Notes under the pieces: model-generated
Told to the model about the DNA's origin: nothing
The model's input: only the letters and a program-made list of their open reading frames with translations
Databases searched by the model: none
Origin: Streptomyces halstedii
GTDB lineage: Bacteria > Actinomycetota > Actinomycetes > Streptomycetales > Streptomycetaceae
Assembly (NCBI GenBank): GCA_000720535.1
Contig: JOAZ01000004.1
Coordinates: forward strand, 248,001-312,000
DNA length: 64,000 nucleotides
Direction: 5' to 3'
Position numbers and translations under genes: made by a program
Shown here: piece by piece, positions 44,681 through 52,940 of the stretch
Layout: each line of letters starts with the position of its first letter
Numbering within the stretch: the first letter of the stretch is position 1

Positions 44681-45952
44681 ATGCTCGACATCGCCATCAT
44701 CGGCGCCGGCCCCTGTGGGCTGGCCACCGCGCTGCGCCTGCACCAGCGGGGACTGCGCCCCCGCGTCTACGAAGCGGTCCCGGAGCTGCGCCCCCTCGGC
44801 GTCGGGATCGACGTCAAGGTCTACGGCACGCGCGAGCTGGACGAACTGGGCCTGCTCGACGGTTTCCGGGAGATCTCCGTCGACGCCGACGAGTCGATCT
44901 TCTTCAACAACCACGGCCAGGAGATCTACGCCGAGAAGTGCGGCGTCCACATGGGTTACGAGCACGAGCAGCGCTTCGTGCACCGCGGCACCTTCCAGAT
45001 GTTCCTGTACCGCGAGGTGCTGGAACGACTCGGCGAGGACGCGGTCGTCCTGGGCGTGCGGACGACCGGCTACACGCAGGACGAGGACGGGGTCACCCTC
45101 CAGGTCGTGCACACGGACGGCACCGAGGGCGAGGTGCGCGCGGACGTCGTGATCGCCGCGGACGGCATCAACTCGGTGGTCCGCAGGCAGATGCATCCCG
45201 AGAGCGCGGACCCGAAGTACTCCGGTCTCACCATGTGGCGCGGCACGACGCTCATGGAGCCGTTCAAGACCGGGGGCACGATCCTGCACATCGGAGACCC
45301 CCGCGTCTCCAGCCTCATCGTCTACCCGATCGAGAACGACTTCGAGGGGACGGGTCTCACGCTCGTCAACTGGGTCGCCGAGGCCACCCGCGGCGAGTCC
45401 ACCGAGGACTGGAACCAGCGCGGTTCCGTCGACGAGATCCTGCCGTACTACGACACGTGCGAGATCGACTTCATCGACGTCCAGAAGATGCTCACCGAGG
45501 CACGCGAGGTGTTCCTCTTCCCGCTCATCGACCACGACCCGCTGGACAGCTGGGTCGACGGCCGGGTCGTGCTGGTCGGTGACGCCGCGCACGCGATGTA
45601 CCCGCGAGGCGGCAACGGCGCGTGTCAGGCGATCGTGGACACGCGCGTCGTCGCCGAGAAGCTCGGGACCGTCAGCGACCCCCACGAGGCACTCCTGGCC
45701 TTCGAGGCCGAGCGCCTGGAGGGCGTCAACCGGATCGTGCTGGCCAACCGTGGCGAGGGGTACGAGGTCATCCGCCGCATGGTCGCCGAGCGGACCGGCG
45801 GCGAACGGTTCGACGACATCGAGGCGGTCCTCCCGCTCGCGGAGGCCGACGAGATCTTCAGCAAGTACCACCAGCTCGTCGGCCAGCGGCGCACCGACGC
45901 GGGGGGCAAGCCGATGGCCGGCTTCCGCACCTCGGCGGCCGAGTCCGCCTGA
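44681..45952 (+). CDS. FAD-dependent monooxygenase (PhzS/salicylate-hydroxylase-like)
   Basis: 423 residues. IAIIGAGPCGLATALRLHQRG binds FAD, VIAADGINSVVRRQ is the second motif, and VGDAAHAMYPRGGNGACQ the third with its aspartate intact. It lacks the C-terminal domain of the other flavin monooxygenase in this island. PhzS-like enzymes carry out decarboxylative or simple hydroxylation of aromatic or heteroaromatic acids. The substrate is unknown. GAACGAGGACG precedes the ATG, and the SDR gene follows after 34 bp. Confidence 0.88.
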   Translation: MLDIAIIGAGPCGLATALRLHQRGLRPRVYEAVPELRPLGVGIDVKVYGTRELDELGLLDGFREISVDADESIFFNNHGQEIYAEKCGVHMGYEHEQRFVHRGTFQMFLYREVLERLGEDAVVLGVRTTGYTQDEDGVTLQVVHTDGTEGEVRADVVIAADGINSVVRRQMHPESADPKYSGLTMWRGTTLMEPFKTGGTILHIGDPRVSSLIVYPIENDFEGTGLTLVNWVAEATRGESTEDWNQRGSVDEILPYYDTCEIDFIDVQKMLTEAREVFLFPLIDHDPLDSWVDGRVVLVGDAAHAMYPRGGNGACQAIVDTRVVAEKLGTVSDPHEALLAFEAERLEGVNRIVLANRGEGYEVIRRMVAERTGGERFDDIEAVLPLAEADEIFSKYHQLVGQRRTDAGGKPMAGFRTSAAESA

Positions 45953-45986
45953 AAGCCCCCGTCACCCACCGAAAGGAGCGCTCCGC

Positions 45987-46772
45987 ATGGACCTCGGACT
46001 GACCGGACGGACGGCGTTCGTCGCGGCCTCGTCCCAAGGGCTCGGGTACGCGTGCGCCCGTTCCCTGGCGCGCGAGGGCGTCGCGGTCACACTCAACGGC
46101 CGCGAGCGGACCAAGCTCGCCGCCGCGGCCGAGGCGCTCCGTGAGGAGACCGGCGGCGGCGCGCGGATCTCCTGGGTCGCCGCCGACCTCACCACCCGCG
46201 AGGGCCGCGCCGCGATCGTGGCGGCCGTACCGTCCCCGGACGTCCTCGTCACCAACAACGCCGGTCCGCTCCCCGGCACCCTCGACGACTGGGACGAGGA
46301 GGCGCTCGTCGGCGCCCTGCGCGCCAACATGGTGCCGGCCGTCCAGCTGATGCGCGCCTACGTCCCCGGCATGCGCGAGCGGACGTTCGGCCGGATCGTC
46401 AACATCACCTCGGCGATGGTCAAGGGCCCCGCCTACGAGATGGGGCTCTCGACCTCCGCCCGGTCGGCCCTCACCGCGATCAGCAAGTCGATCAGCAACG
46501 ACGTCGTGGCCGACAACGTGACGGTCAACAACCTGCTCCCCGAGCGGATCGACACCCCGCGGCAGGAGTTCATGGTCCAGCGGATGATGGCCGCGCACGG
46601 GATCGGCCGGGACGAGGCCCGCGGGCGTATCGCCTCGACCGTCGCGGCGGGCCGGCTCGGCCGGCCGGAGGAGTTCGGCGACGCCTGCGCGTTCCTGTGC
46701 AGCGCGCAGGCCGGATACATCTCGGGCCAGAACCTCCAGCTCGACGGCGGCTCGTACCGGGGGGTCCTGTGA
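45987..46772 (+). CDS. SDR-family protein lacking the YxxxK pair
   Basis: 261 residues of the short-chain dehydrogenase fold. The cofactor loop (TAFVAASSQGLGYACARSL) and the NNAG motif (VLVTNNAGPLPG) are present. Ser142 in NITSAMV is in place, but where Tyr and Lys should stand the sequence has Ser155 and Arg159 (GLSTSARSAL). Other SDR proteins with LSxxxR at this place exist, so the gene is not broken, but classical dehydrogenase chemistry is doubtful. ATG 45987 has AAAGGAG upstream. Its stop overlaps the next GTG. Confidence 0.85.
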   Translation: MDLGLTGRTAFVAASSQGLGYACARSLAREGVAVTLNGRERTKLAAAAEALREETGGGARISWVAADLTTREGRAAIVAAVPSPDVLVTNNAGPLPGTLDDWDEEALVGALRANMVPAVQLMRAYVPGMRERTFGRIVNITSAMVKGPAYEMGLSTSARSALTAISKSISNDVVADNVTVNNLLPERIDTPRQEFMVQRMMAAHGIGRDEARGRIASTVAAGRLGRPEEFGDACAFLCSAQAGYISGQNLQLDGGSYRGVL

Positions 46773-47236
46773 GTACGGTCATGAGCGCGGACGCCGCGAC
46801 CAGGGCCGAACTGCTCGACCTGGAGGAGCGCCGTCGCGCCGCCCTCGTCGCCGTGGACCTCCCCGCGCTGGAGGACATGTTCGACGAGTCGCTCGTACAC
46901 ATCCACGCCCCTGGGCTCACGCACAGCAAGGCCCAGTTGCTGGAGCACGTCGCGACCCGTCAGGCCTACCTCGACTCGGCGCGGGGCCGGCTGAGGATCC
47001 GGATCGTCGGCGACGTGGCCGTCATGACGGGCCGGCTGACCAACCGGCTCCGTTCCCCCGAGGGGGGCGAGCGGGTCCTCGGCGGGGTCGTCACCCAGGT
47101 GGTGCGGCGCTGCGAGGACGGCGCGTGGCGGTTCCTCAGCTTCCAGATGACGCCGGACGGCGAACACGTATGGCCCGCGATGCCCTCGGAGCTGGAGGCA
47201 CGGGACGAGACCACAGGGAAAGACGGACACCCATGA
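46769..47236 (+). CDS. SnoaL/NTF2-like protein
   Basis: 155 residues of the cone-shaped alpha+beta barrel fold (DUF4440/nuclear transport factor 2-like). LLDLEERRRAALVAVDLPAL, FDESLVHIHAPG, and TQVVRRCEDGAWRFLSFQ match. Members include isomerases, dehydratases and small ligand binders. It starts with GTG overlapping the SDR stop and ends overlapping the ATG of the next gene, so it is locked into this operon. ATG 46781 is a possible alternative start. Confidence 0.8.
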   Translation: MSTVMSADAATRAELLDLEERRRAALVAVDLPALEDMFDESLVHIHAPGLTHSKAQLLEHVATRQAYLDSARGRLRIRIVGDVAVMTGRLTNRLRSPEGGERVLGGVVTQVVRRCEDGAWRFLSFQMTPDGEHVWPAMPSELEARDETTGKDGHP

Positions 47237-48087
47237 AGATCGCACGATTCCGCGTCGCCGACGGCCCCGTACGGCTCGGACGGGTCGACGGCGACCGGGT
47301 CACCGACATCTCCGACGTCCCCGGTGTGGGCACGTCGCTGCGCGCGATCCTGCCGGCGCTCGGCACACTCCGGGACGCCGTCCTCGCGGCCGACGGCCCG
47401 AGCCTGCCGCTCGACGCCGTCGCGCTCCAGGCGCCGGTCGACGACCCGCAGAAGTACCTCGGCATCGGCATGAACTACAAGGAGCACGCGGAGGAGGCGC
47501 GCCTGGCGGGCGTACCGATCCCGACCAGCCAGATGTGGTTCAACAAGCAGGTGTCCTGCATCGCCGGACCGTACGACGCGATCCACAAGCCGGCGTTGTC
47601 GGACGAGCTCGACTACGAGGTGGAGCTGGGCGTCGTCATCGGGCAGCGCTGCCGGCACGTGGCCGTCGAGGACGCGCGCTCCGTGATCGCGGGCTACCTC
47701 GTGACCAACGACGTGTCCGTGCGCGACTGGCTGGCCAAGCGGTCGCCCACCTTCACGCTCGGCAAGTCCTTCGACACCCATGGACCGATCGGCCCGTGGC
47801 TGACGACGGACGACGAGATCGCCGACCCGCACGACCTGCGGATGCGGCTGTCCGTGAACGGCGAGGTCCGCCAGGAGTCGCCCACCAACGACATGATCTA
47901 CGACATCTACGAGCAGATCGCCTACCTCTCGCAGGTCATGACGCTCATGCCGGGCGACATCCTCGCCACCGGCACCCCGGCCGGGATCGGCGCCCCCACC
48001 GGGCGCTTCCTCAGGGCGGGAGACATCGTGCGGGCCGAGATCGAGGGTCTCGGGGTGATCGAGAACCATGTCGTCGCCGCACCCTGA
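47233..48087 (+). CDS. fumarylacetoacetate hydrolase family protein
   Basis: 284 residues with an N-terminal small domain and the FAH catalytic domain. KYLGIGMNYKEHAEEARLAG, ELDYEVELGVVIG with two metal glutamates, VTNDVSVRDW with the metal aspartate, and ILATGTPAGIG are diagnostic. It is of the same group as 5-carboxymethyl-2-oxo-hex-3-ene-1,7-dioate decarboxylases, fumarylpyruvate hydrolases and related C-C hydrolases. It is the second FAH unit in the island, beside the fusion protein at 39682. An ATGA overlaps the previous gene. Confidence 0.9.
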   Translation: MKIARFRVADGPVRLGRVDGDRVTDISDVPGVGTSLRAILPALGTLRDAVLAADGPSLPLDAVALQAPVDDPQKYLGIGMNYKEHAEEARLAGVPIPTSQMWFNKQVSCIAGPYDAIHKPALSDELDYEVELGVVIGQRCRHVAVEDARSVIAGYLVTNDVSVRDWLAKRSPTFTLGKSFDTHGPIGPWLTTDDEIADPHDLRMRLSVNGEVRQESPTNDMIYDIYEQIAYLSQVMTLMPGDILATGTPAGIGAPTGRFLRAGDIVRAEIEGLGVIENHVVAAP

Positions 48088-48490
48088 CCGCGTGCCGCGC
48101 CGTGTCAGCGTCTACCTCCCCGGCTTCGGGCACGCCAACCCCATCCCGGCGGCGAGCCGCATCGGCCCTTTCCTCGCCTCGGGTGCCCTCACGGGCCGTG
48201 ACCCGGCCACCGGTGAGATGCCGGAGGATCTTCAAGCGCAGTGCGCGAACGTGTTCGCCCACGTCCGCGCACTCATGGTCGCCGTGGACGGCGCGACGGA
48301 CGACATCCTCAAGATGACGTTCCGGCTCGCCCGATACCGCGACCGCGACGCGCTCAACCGGGAGTGGACCACGATGTTCCCCGATCCCGCCCACCGGCCC
48401 GCGCGCCAGGTGGTCGCGGCGCGGCTGGACGGTGGCGCGCTCGTCCACTGCGACCTCATGGCGGTCCTCGGCGACCCGGGAGGCCTGTGA
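48068..48490 (+). CDS. RidA (YjgF) family protein
   Basis: 140 residues. The family's conserved arginine stands in HRPARQVVAARL, and the trimer-core segments (RIGPFLASGALTGRDPATG, QCANVFAHVRALMVAVDGA) are present. RidA enzymes hydrolyse enamines/imines; in aminophenol degradation a member acts as 2-aminomuconate deaminase. Its place as last gene of a catabolic operon, overlapping the FAH gene by 20 bp, suggests a pathway-specific deaminase and thus a nitrogen-bearing substrate (inference). Confidence 0.87.
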   Translation: MSSPHPDRVPRRVSVYLPGFGHANPIPAASRIGPFLASGALTGRDPATGEMPEDLQAQCANVFAHVRALMVAVDGATDDILKMTFRLARYRDRDALNREWTTMFPDPAHRPARQVVAARLDGGALVHCDLMAVLGDPGGL

Positions 48491-48610
48491 CCGCAGGCCG
48501 CGGCGAGGGCCGGGCCGCGGCGCACGGGCACGTACACCCGTTCGGCGAACGGCTCCCGGTGAGCGGAGGGCACGGGTTCGTGAGCCGGCGCGGCGTGCGG
48601 GGACCGGCAC
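48491..48610 (+). pseudogene. 3' remnant of an SMI1/KNR4 gene
   Basis: Only the last about 22 codons are recognisable (VHPFGERLPVSGGHGFVSRRG), matching the end of the intact gene at 28240-28776. The usual stop codon is changed to CGG. Upstream of 48532 the match fades at once into the end of the RidA gene. Confidence 0.75.
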
Positions 48611-48763
48611 GGCGGGAGGTGCTTCAGGCCGCGCAGTCGTACCGTTCGGCGAGCCTGGTGGCCACTTCCCGCATCAGGGTCGCGTTGTCGCGCGTCGCGG
48701 TGTCCGGGTCGACGGGCCGCTCCTCCTCCAGCCTGGCCAGGCGCTTCTCGTCCTGAGAGGGAA
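48532..48763. repeat. right copy of the island-flanking direct repeat
   Basis: Counterpart of 28708-28933; the identical 78-bp core is 48634-48711. It overlaps the 3' end of the intact membrane-protein gene. Confidence 0.85.
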
Positions 48764-49220
48764 CTTCGAGTGAGGCCGTGATGTACGGGGCGGTCGAGCC
48801 CATGCGGGCCGCGCAGCCGGCGGGCAGCGTGACCTCGGCCCGGTCGGGGAGTGCCCAGCCGGTGAACCCGGGACCGAGAGGGACGGCGCCCTTCTTGTTG
48901 TACGGGGCGCTCCGGGTGTCTTCGACGAGCAGGCTGTAGACGCCCCGGGGGGAGTCGCTGTCCGGGCCGGCGCGCAGCACGTGGCACGCCTTGAACACCG
49001 CGAAGTCGGTGGTCTTGCCCTTGCTCTCCCACTCGTCCGTGCTGACCTCGCCTCCCTTGCCGTCGTCGACCAGTTCCGCCGTCTCCCGGCTGAGCGCGCC
49101 GTGACACAGGGATTGCGGCAGCGGTGCCTTCTCCTCGTCGTCGGGCCAGAGACTCGCCGTCACGACGGCCACCCCGGCGGCGCCGAGCACGACGGTCAGC
49201 GGCAGCCACTTCTTGTCCAC
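48624..49220 (-). CDS. single-pass membrane-anchored hypothetical protein
   Basis: 198 residues. The N-terminus (MDKKWLPLTVVLGAAGVAVV) is a signal anchor, and the rest is extracytoplasmic with cysteines in SLCHGAL, FKACHVL, PAGCAAR and RYDCAA. The layout resembles the protein at 10295-10936. The C-terminal SQDEKRLARLEEERPVD and TRDNATLMREVATRL region is the part that also survives as a remnant at 28800-28933. No enzyme motif is visible. Confidence 0.8.
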   Translation of the reverse strand: MDKKWLPLTVVLGAAGVAVVTASLWPDDEEKAPLPQSLCHGALSRETAELVDDGKGGEVSTDEWESKGKTTDFAVFKACHVLRAGPDSDSPRGVYSLLVEDTRSAPYNKKGAVPLGPGFTGWALPDRAEVTLPAGCAARMGSTAPYITASLEVPSQDEKRLARLEEERPVDPDTATRDNATLMREVATRLAERYDCAA

Positions 49221-49465
49221 CGGTCACCGTCCCGTCCGCCGCGCGAAGCGGCCGCGGGCGAGCTGACGACCGCTGCCGCGCGGAGGAACACGGCGGGCGG
49301 GGCCGCGCCGCGCGCCGGTGCCGGCAGCCATGTCCCGGTCGGCTCCGTGGTGTTCGACGTCCGCCGAGGGCGCGTGGAAGTGTGAGCAGACCATGGGGGC
49401 ACGCTACGGCACCGCGTACGGCCCACAGCCCTCGGTACGTAATCCGGTCGGCACCGGCCCGCCGC

Positions 49466-51271
49466 TCACAGGTATCGGCGGAGTTCGTCCTGGTGCCGCT
49501 GGAGCGCGGGGGACATCGCGACCCGGTGCTCTTCGAGGAGGTTGCGGGCCATGGCGGTGGACGCCCTCTCGCCCTTGCCGAAGGCCTCGGCGAGGCGCTG
49601 GGCGTGGACGGGCTTGAGGCTCTCGCCGAACGGTGCCTCGTAGGGGTCGGTGATCGCCTCGATCAGGCACGGGCCGTCGTAGGCCATGGCCTCGGCGAAG
49701 ATCCGCGCGGCCTCGGCCGGGTCGTCGACACGGAAGGCGCGCAGGCCGCAGGCGCGCGCCACGGCCTGGAAGTCGATGGGATGCAGTTCGCAGCCGTACT
49801 GAGGGTTGCCCAGCAGGGCGGTCTGCTCCCACACCTCCAGGGCCAGGGAGTTGTTGTGGAGTACGACGACCTTGACGGGCAGGTCGTACTGGGCGAGGGT
49901 GGCCAGCTCGCCCATGCCCATCGACAGCGAACCGTCGCCGGTGAAGGCGATCACCGGGCGGTCGGGGTGCGCGAGCTGGGCTCCGATGGCGTAGGGCAGG
50001 GCGGCGCCCATGGTGCACAGGGTGCCGGAGAAGGAGTAGTTCATGCCCTCGCGCAGCCGCAGCCGACCGCCCCACGCGGTGACGGTGCCCGCGTCGCCCG
50101 TGACCACCGCGCGGTCGGGCAGGGCCTTGGACAGTTCCCAGGTGACCACCTGCGGCCGCATCGGGGTGCCCGAAGAGGCGGCCTGCTCGCCGATCAGGTC
50201 CCACCACGCCCGGTAGCTGCTCCGGGCGCGCTCCAGGAACGCGCGGTCGTCCTTGCGTTCCAGGTGCGGCAGCAGGGCCTGGAGCACCTTCCCGGCGTGG
50301 CCCACGAGACCGGCCTCGACCGGGTAGCGCATGCCGATGCGGTCGGCGTTCAGGTCGATCTGCACCCCGCGCGCCTGGCCGGGGCGGGGCCAGAAGTCGT
50401 AGTACGGGGTGGAGGAACCCACGATCAGGAACCCGTCGCAGTCCTCGAACGCCTCCTGCGAGGCGCTGGTGCCGATCAGGCCCATGCCGCCGGTGGTGTA
50501 CGGGCTGTCGTCCGGTACGCAGTCCTTGCCCAGGCCCGCCTTGACGATCGGCGCCCCCAGAACCTCCGCGACCCGCTCCAGTTCGGCCCCGGCGCCCCGG
50601 GCGCCCGCACCCGCGCAGATCGCCACCCGGCGGCATGAGTTCAGGATCTCCGCGGCGGCCGCGATCTGCTCCTGCGGCGGCATCACCTCGAACCGCTGCC
50701 CCGCCGTCGAGGTGTGACCGGGGACGTTCTTGTCCGAGACGGTGTCCTGCTCAAGGGTCCAGGACTGTACGTCGATGGGGATCGCCAGGTGCGACGGAGT
50801 GCGGTTCATCAGCGCGCTGCGCACGGCCAGGTCGGTGGCGGTGATCGCGTGGGCCGGGCCCATCACGCGCTCGGAGAACATGCACGCGTGCTCGAAGAGC
50901 CGGTCGGAGGGCACGTCTTGCAGGAAGTGCGCGCCGACGGTGTCGTGGTAGGCGAGGCCGGTGATCGCGATGACCGGAGCCCCGTCGATGCGCGCGTCGT
51001 ACAGGCCGTTCAGCAGATGGATCGCGCCCGGCCCCGCGGTCGCCACGCACGCGGCGGGCCGACCGGTGAACTTCGCGTAGCCCACGCACGCCAGCGCCGC
51101 GTTCTCTTCGTGCCGTACGTGCGTGAACCTCATCTCGGGGTGGGTGCGCAGCGACTCGAAGAACCCGTTGACCTGGTCACCGCAGATGCCGAAACAGGTG
51201 TCGACCCCCCAGGCCAGCAGGCGCTCGATGATCAGGTCGGAGGTGGTCTTCTTCGCTTCCGCACGTGCCAC
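49466..51271 (-). CDS. ThDP-dependent pyruvate oxidase / pyruvate dehydrogenase (quinone) type
   Basis: 601 residues. The N-terminal ThDP pyrimidine domain has GICGDQVNGFFESL and the activating glutamate in RHEENAALACVGYAK. The central FAD-binding-like domain includes ICAGAGARGAGAEL. The C-terminal domain has the GDGS...N ThDP-Mg motif (AFTGDGSLSMGMGEL, then VVLHNNSLALEVWEQ). The product is probably acetate plus CO2 (PoxB type) or acetyl phosphate. A C-terminal membrane helix as in E. coli PoxB is not obvious. GTG 51271 has GGAAAGG upstream. Confidence 0.88.
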   Translation of the reverse strand: MARAEAKKTTSDLIIERLLAWGVDTCFGICGDQVNGFFESLRTHPEMRFTHVRHEENAALACVGYAKFTGRPAACVATAGPGAIHLLNGLYDARIDGAPVIAITGLAYHDTVGAHFLQDVPSDRLFEHACMFSERVMGPAHAITATDLAVRSALMNRTPSHLAIPIDVQSWTLEQDTVSDKNVPGHTSTAGQRFEVMPPQEQIAAAAEILNSCRRVAICAGAGARGAGAELERVAEVLGAPIVKAGLGKDCVPDDSPYTTGGMGLIGTSASQEAFEDCDGFLIVGSSTPYYDFWPRPGQARGVQIDLNADRIGMRYPVEAGLVGHAGKVLQALLPHLERKDDRAFLERARSSYRAWWDLIGEQAASSGTPMRPQVVTWELSKALPDRAVVTGDAGTVTAWGGRLRLREGMNYSFSGTLCTMGAALPYAIGAQLAHPDRPVIAFTGDGSLSMGMGELATLAQYDLPVKVVVLHNNSLALEVWEQTALLGNPQYGCELHPIDFQAVARACGLRAFRVDDPAEAARIFAEAMAYDGPCLIEAITDPYEAPFGESLKPVHAQRLAEAFGKGERASTAMARNLLEEHRVAMSPALQRHQDELRRYL

Positions 51272-51525
51272 GGCGTGCCTTTCCCTCGTCGCTCGGCGCC
51301 CGCCGTGGCGGGACACCCTTCGGGTCCGGCGTTCAGCCAAGCCGACCGGGGCGGGGGCCGCACCCGTACGGCGTCCGTTCGGGCCGGGCGCCCCGCTGGG
51401 CCGGTGCCGGGAACGCGGGTGCCCGCCGGGCGCGGGCGTCTCCCCTCGGCCCCGGCGGCTTCGGCCCCGGGTCCGGGGGCCGCCCCGGGGCGCCGGGGCC
51501 CGGCGGCCGGTCGTTACCATCCCTC

Positions 51526-52791
51526 GTGACCGAAACAGCCGAACCACGTGTACCCCGCATACGTATCCTCGCCGACCTGACGCCCCTGCGGACCTCACTC
51601 GACTACCGGCGGCTCTGGTTCGGCAACACCGTCTCCTGGGTCGGGCAGGGCATGACGGCGCTGGCCGTCTCGCTCCAGGTCTACGACATCACCGGGTCCG
51701 CGTTCTCCGTCGGACTGATCGGTCTCTGCTCGTTCGTGCCACTGGTGCTGCTCGGGCTCTACAGCGGTGCGATCGCCGACACCGTCGACCGGCGCAAACT
51801 CGGTCTCTACAGCGCCGCCGGGTCCTTCGTCCTCTCCATAGCCCTGGCCGCCGTGGCCTTCGCCGGGATCGAGCACGTCGGATTCCTCTACGCGGTCGTC
51901 TCCCTCCAGGCCGTGTGCTTCGCCCTCAACTCACCGGCCCGCAGCTCGATGATCGCGCGGCTGCTGCCGGCCGAACAACTGCCCTCCGCCAACGCGCTCA
52001 ACGCGATGACGTCCACCACCGGGGGCCTGGTCGGCCCCATGCTCGGCGGCCTCATCGTCGGATGGTGGGGCTACCGGGCCGCGTACACCGTGGACGCCGT
52101 CACCTTCACCGCCTCCCTCTACGCGATGTGGCGGCTCCCGTCGATGCTTCCCGACCGGACGGCGGGCAAGGAGGCCGAGCGGGCGTCGGTCGCGGACGGG
52201 CTGCGCTTCCTGGGGACCCGCCCCAATCTCCGGATGACCTTCTTCACCGACATGTGCGCCATGGTGCTCGCCCAGCCCCGCGCCCTGTTCCCGGTGGTCG
52301 CCGTCCTCTGGTTCGGCGGCGACGCGAAGACGACCGGTCTGCTGGTCGCCGCCCCCGCCCTGGGCGCCCTCCTCGGCAGCGTGTTCTCCGGATGGCTGGG
52401 ACGGATCCGGCGGCACGGGCTGGCGGTCCTGATCGCCGTGTGCTGCTGGGGCGCGGCCATCGCGGTGTTCGGGCTGACCCGGCAGCTCTGGCTCGGGCTG
52501 GTCCTGCTGGCCGCCGCCGGATGCGCCGACTCCATCTCGATGGTCTTCCGCAACACCATGCTCCAGGCCGCGGCGCCGGACGAGATGCGCGGACGGCTGC
52601 AAGGCGTGTTCATCGTCGTCGTGGCGGGCGGCCCCCGCCTCGGTGACCTGCTGGCCGGTTCGGTGGCCGACCTCGCGTCCCCGGCCGTCGCGGTGACCGG
52701 CGGCGGAACGGCGTGTGTGCTGCTGGTCGTCCTGCTGGGGCTGCGCCGACGCGGGTTCGCCCGCTACGACGCCCGCGACCCGCAGCCGTAG
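51526..52791 (+). CDS. MFS transporter, EntS-like
   Basis: 421 residues with about 12 transmembrane helices. DYRRLWFGNTVSWVGQGMTA at the start, LYSGAIADTVDRRKLGLYS (motif A), and NSPARSSMIARLLPAEQLPSANAL are typical of the EntS/DUF894 group, which exports enterobactin-like and other small molecules. No siderophore genes are near, so the substrate is open. GTG 51526 is chosen by similarity. A GCCGCA repeat follows the gene. Confidence 0.88.
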   Translation: MTETAEPRVPRIRILADLTPLRTSLDYRRLWFGNTVSWVGQGMTALAVSLQVYDITGSAFSVGLIGLCSFVPLVLLGLYSGAIADTVDRRKLGLYSAAGSFVLSIALAAVAFAGIEHVGFLYAVVSLQAVCFALNSPARSSMIARLLPAEQLPSANALNAMTSTTGGLVGPMLGGLIVGWWGYRAAYTVDAVTFTASLYAMWRLPSMLPDRTAGKEAERASVADGLRFLGTRPNLRMTFFTDMCAMVLAQPRALFPVVAVLWFGGDAKTTGLLVAAPALGALLGSVFSGWLGRIRRHGLAVLIAVCCWGAAIAVFGLTRQLWLGLVLLAAAGCADSISMVFRNTMLQAAAPDEMRGRLQGVFIVVVAGGPRLGDLLAGSVADLASPAVAVTGGGTACVLLVVLLGLRRRGFARYDARDPQP

Positions 52792-52824
52792 CCGTAACCG
52801 ACCCGCGACCGCAGCCCTGGCCGT

Positions 52825-52870
52825 GCCGCAGCCGCAGCCGCAGCCGCAGCCGCAGCCGCAGCCGCAGCCG
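52825..52870. repeat. hexanucleotide repeat (GCCGCA)x7
   Basis: Seven perfect units from 52825 to 52866 with degenerate units on both sides, in the 149-bp gap between convergent genes. A likely slippage-prone site. Confidence 0.9.
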
Positions 52871-52940
52871 TAACCGCAGCCCCAGCCGCGACCGTGGTCT
52901 GCGCCGTCGTGTCGTGGCAGCGCGACAGGACCCGCGTCGC

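Noticed and set aside
29335-48490. An extradiol, intradiol or gentisate dioxygenase in the island
   Set aside because: Each coding sequence was read for VOC-type, LigB-type, cupin and intradiol motifs; none fits. The only VOC protein in the window is at 5875, far outside and of a different subgroup.
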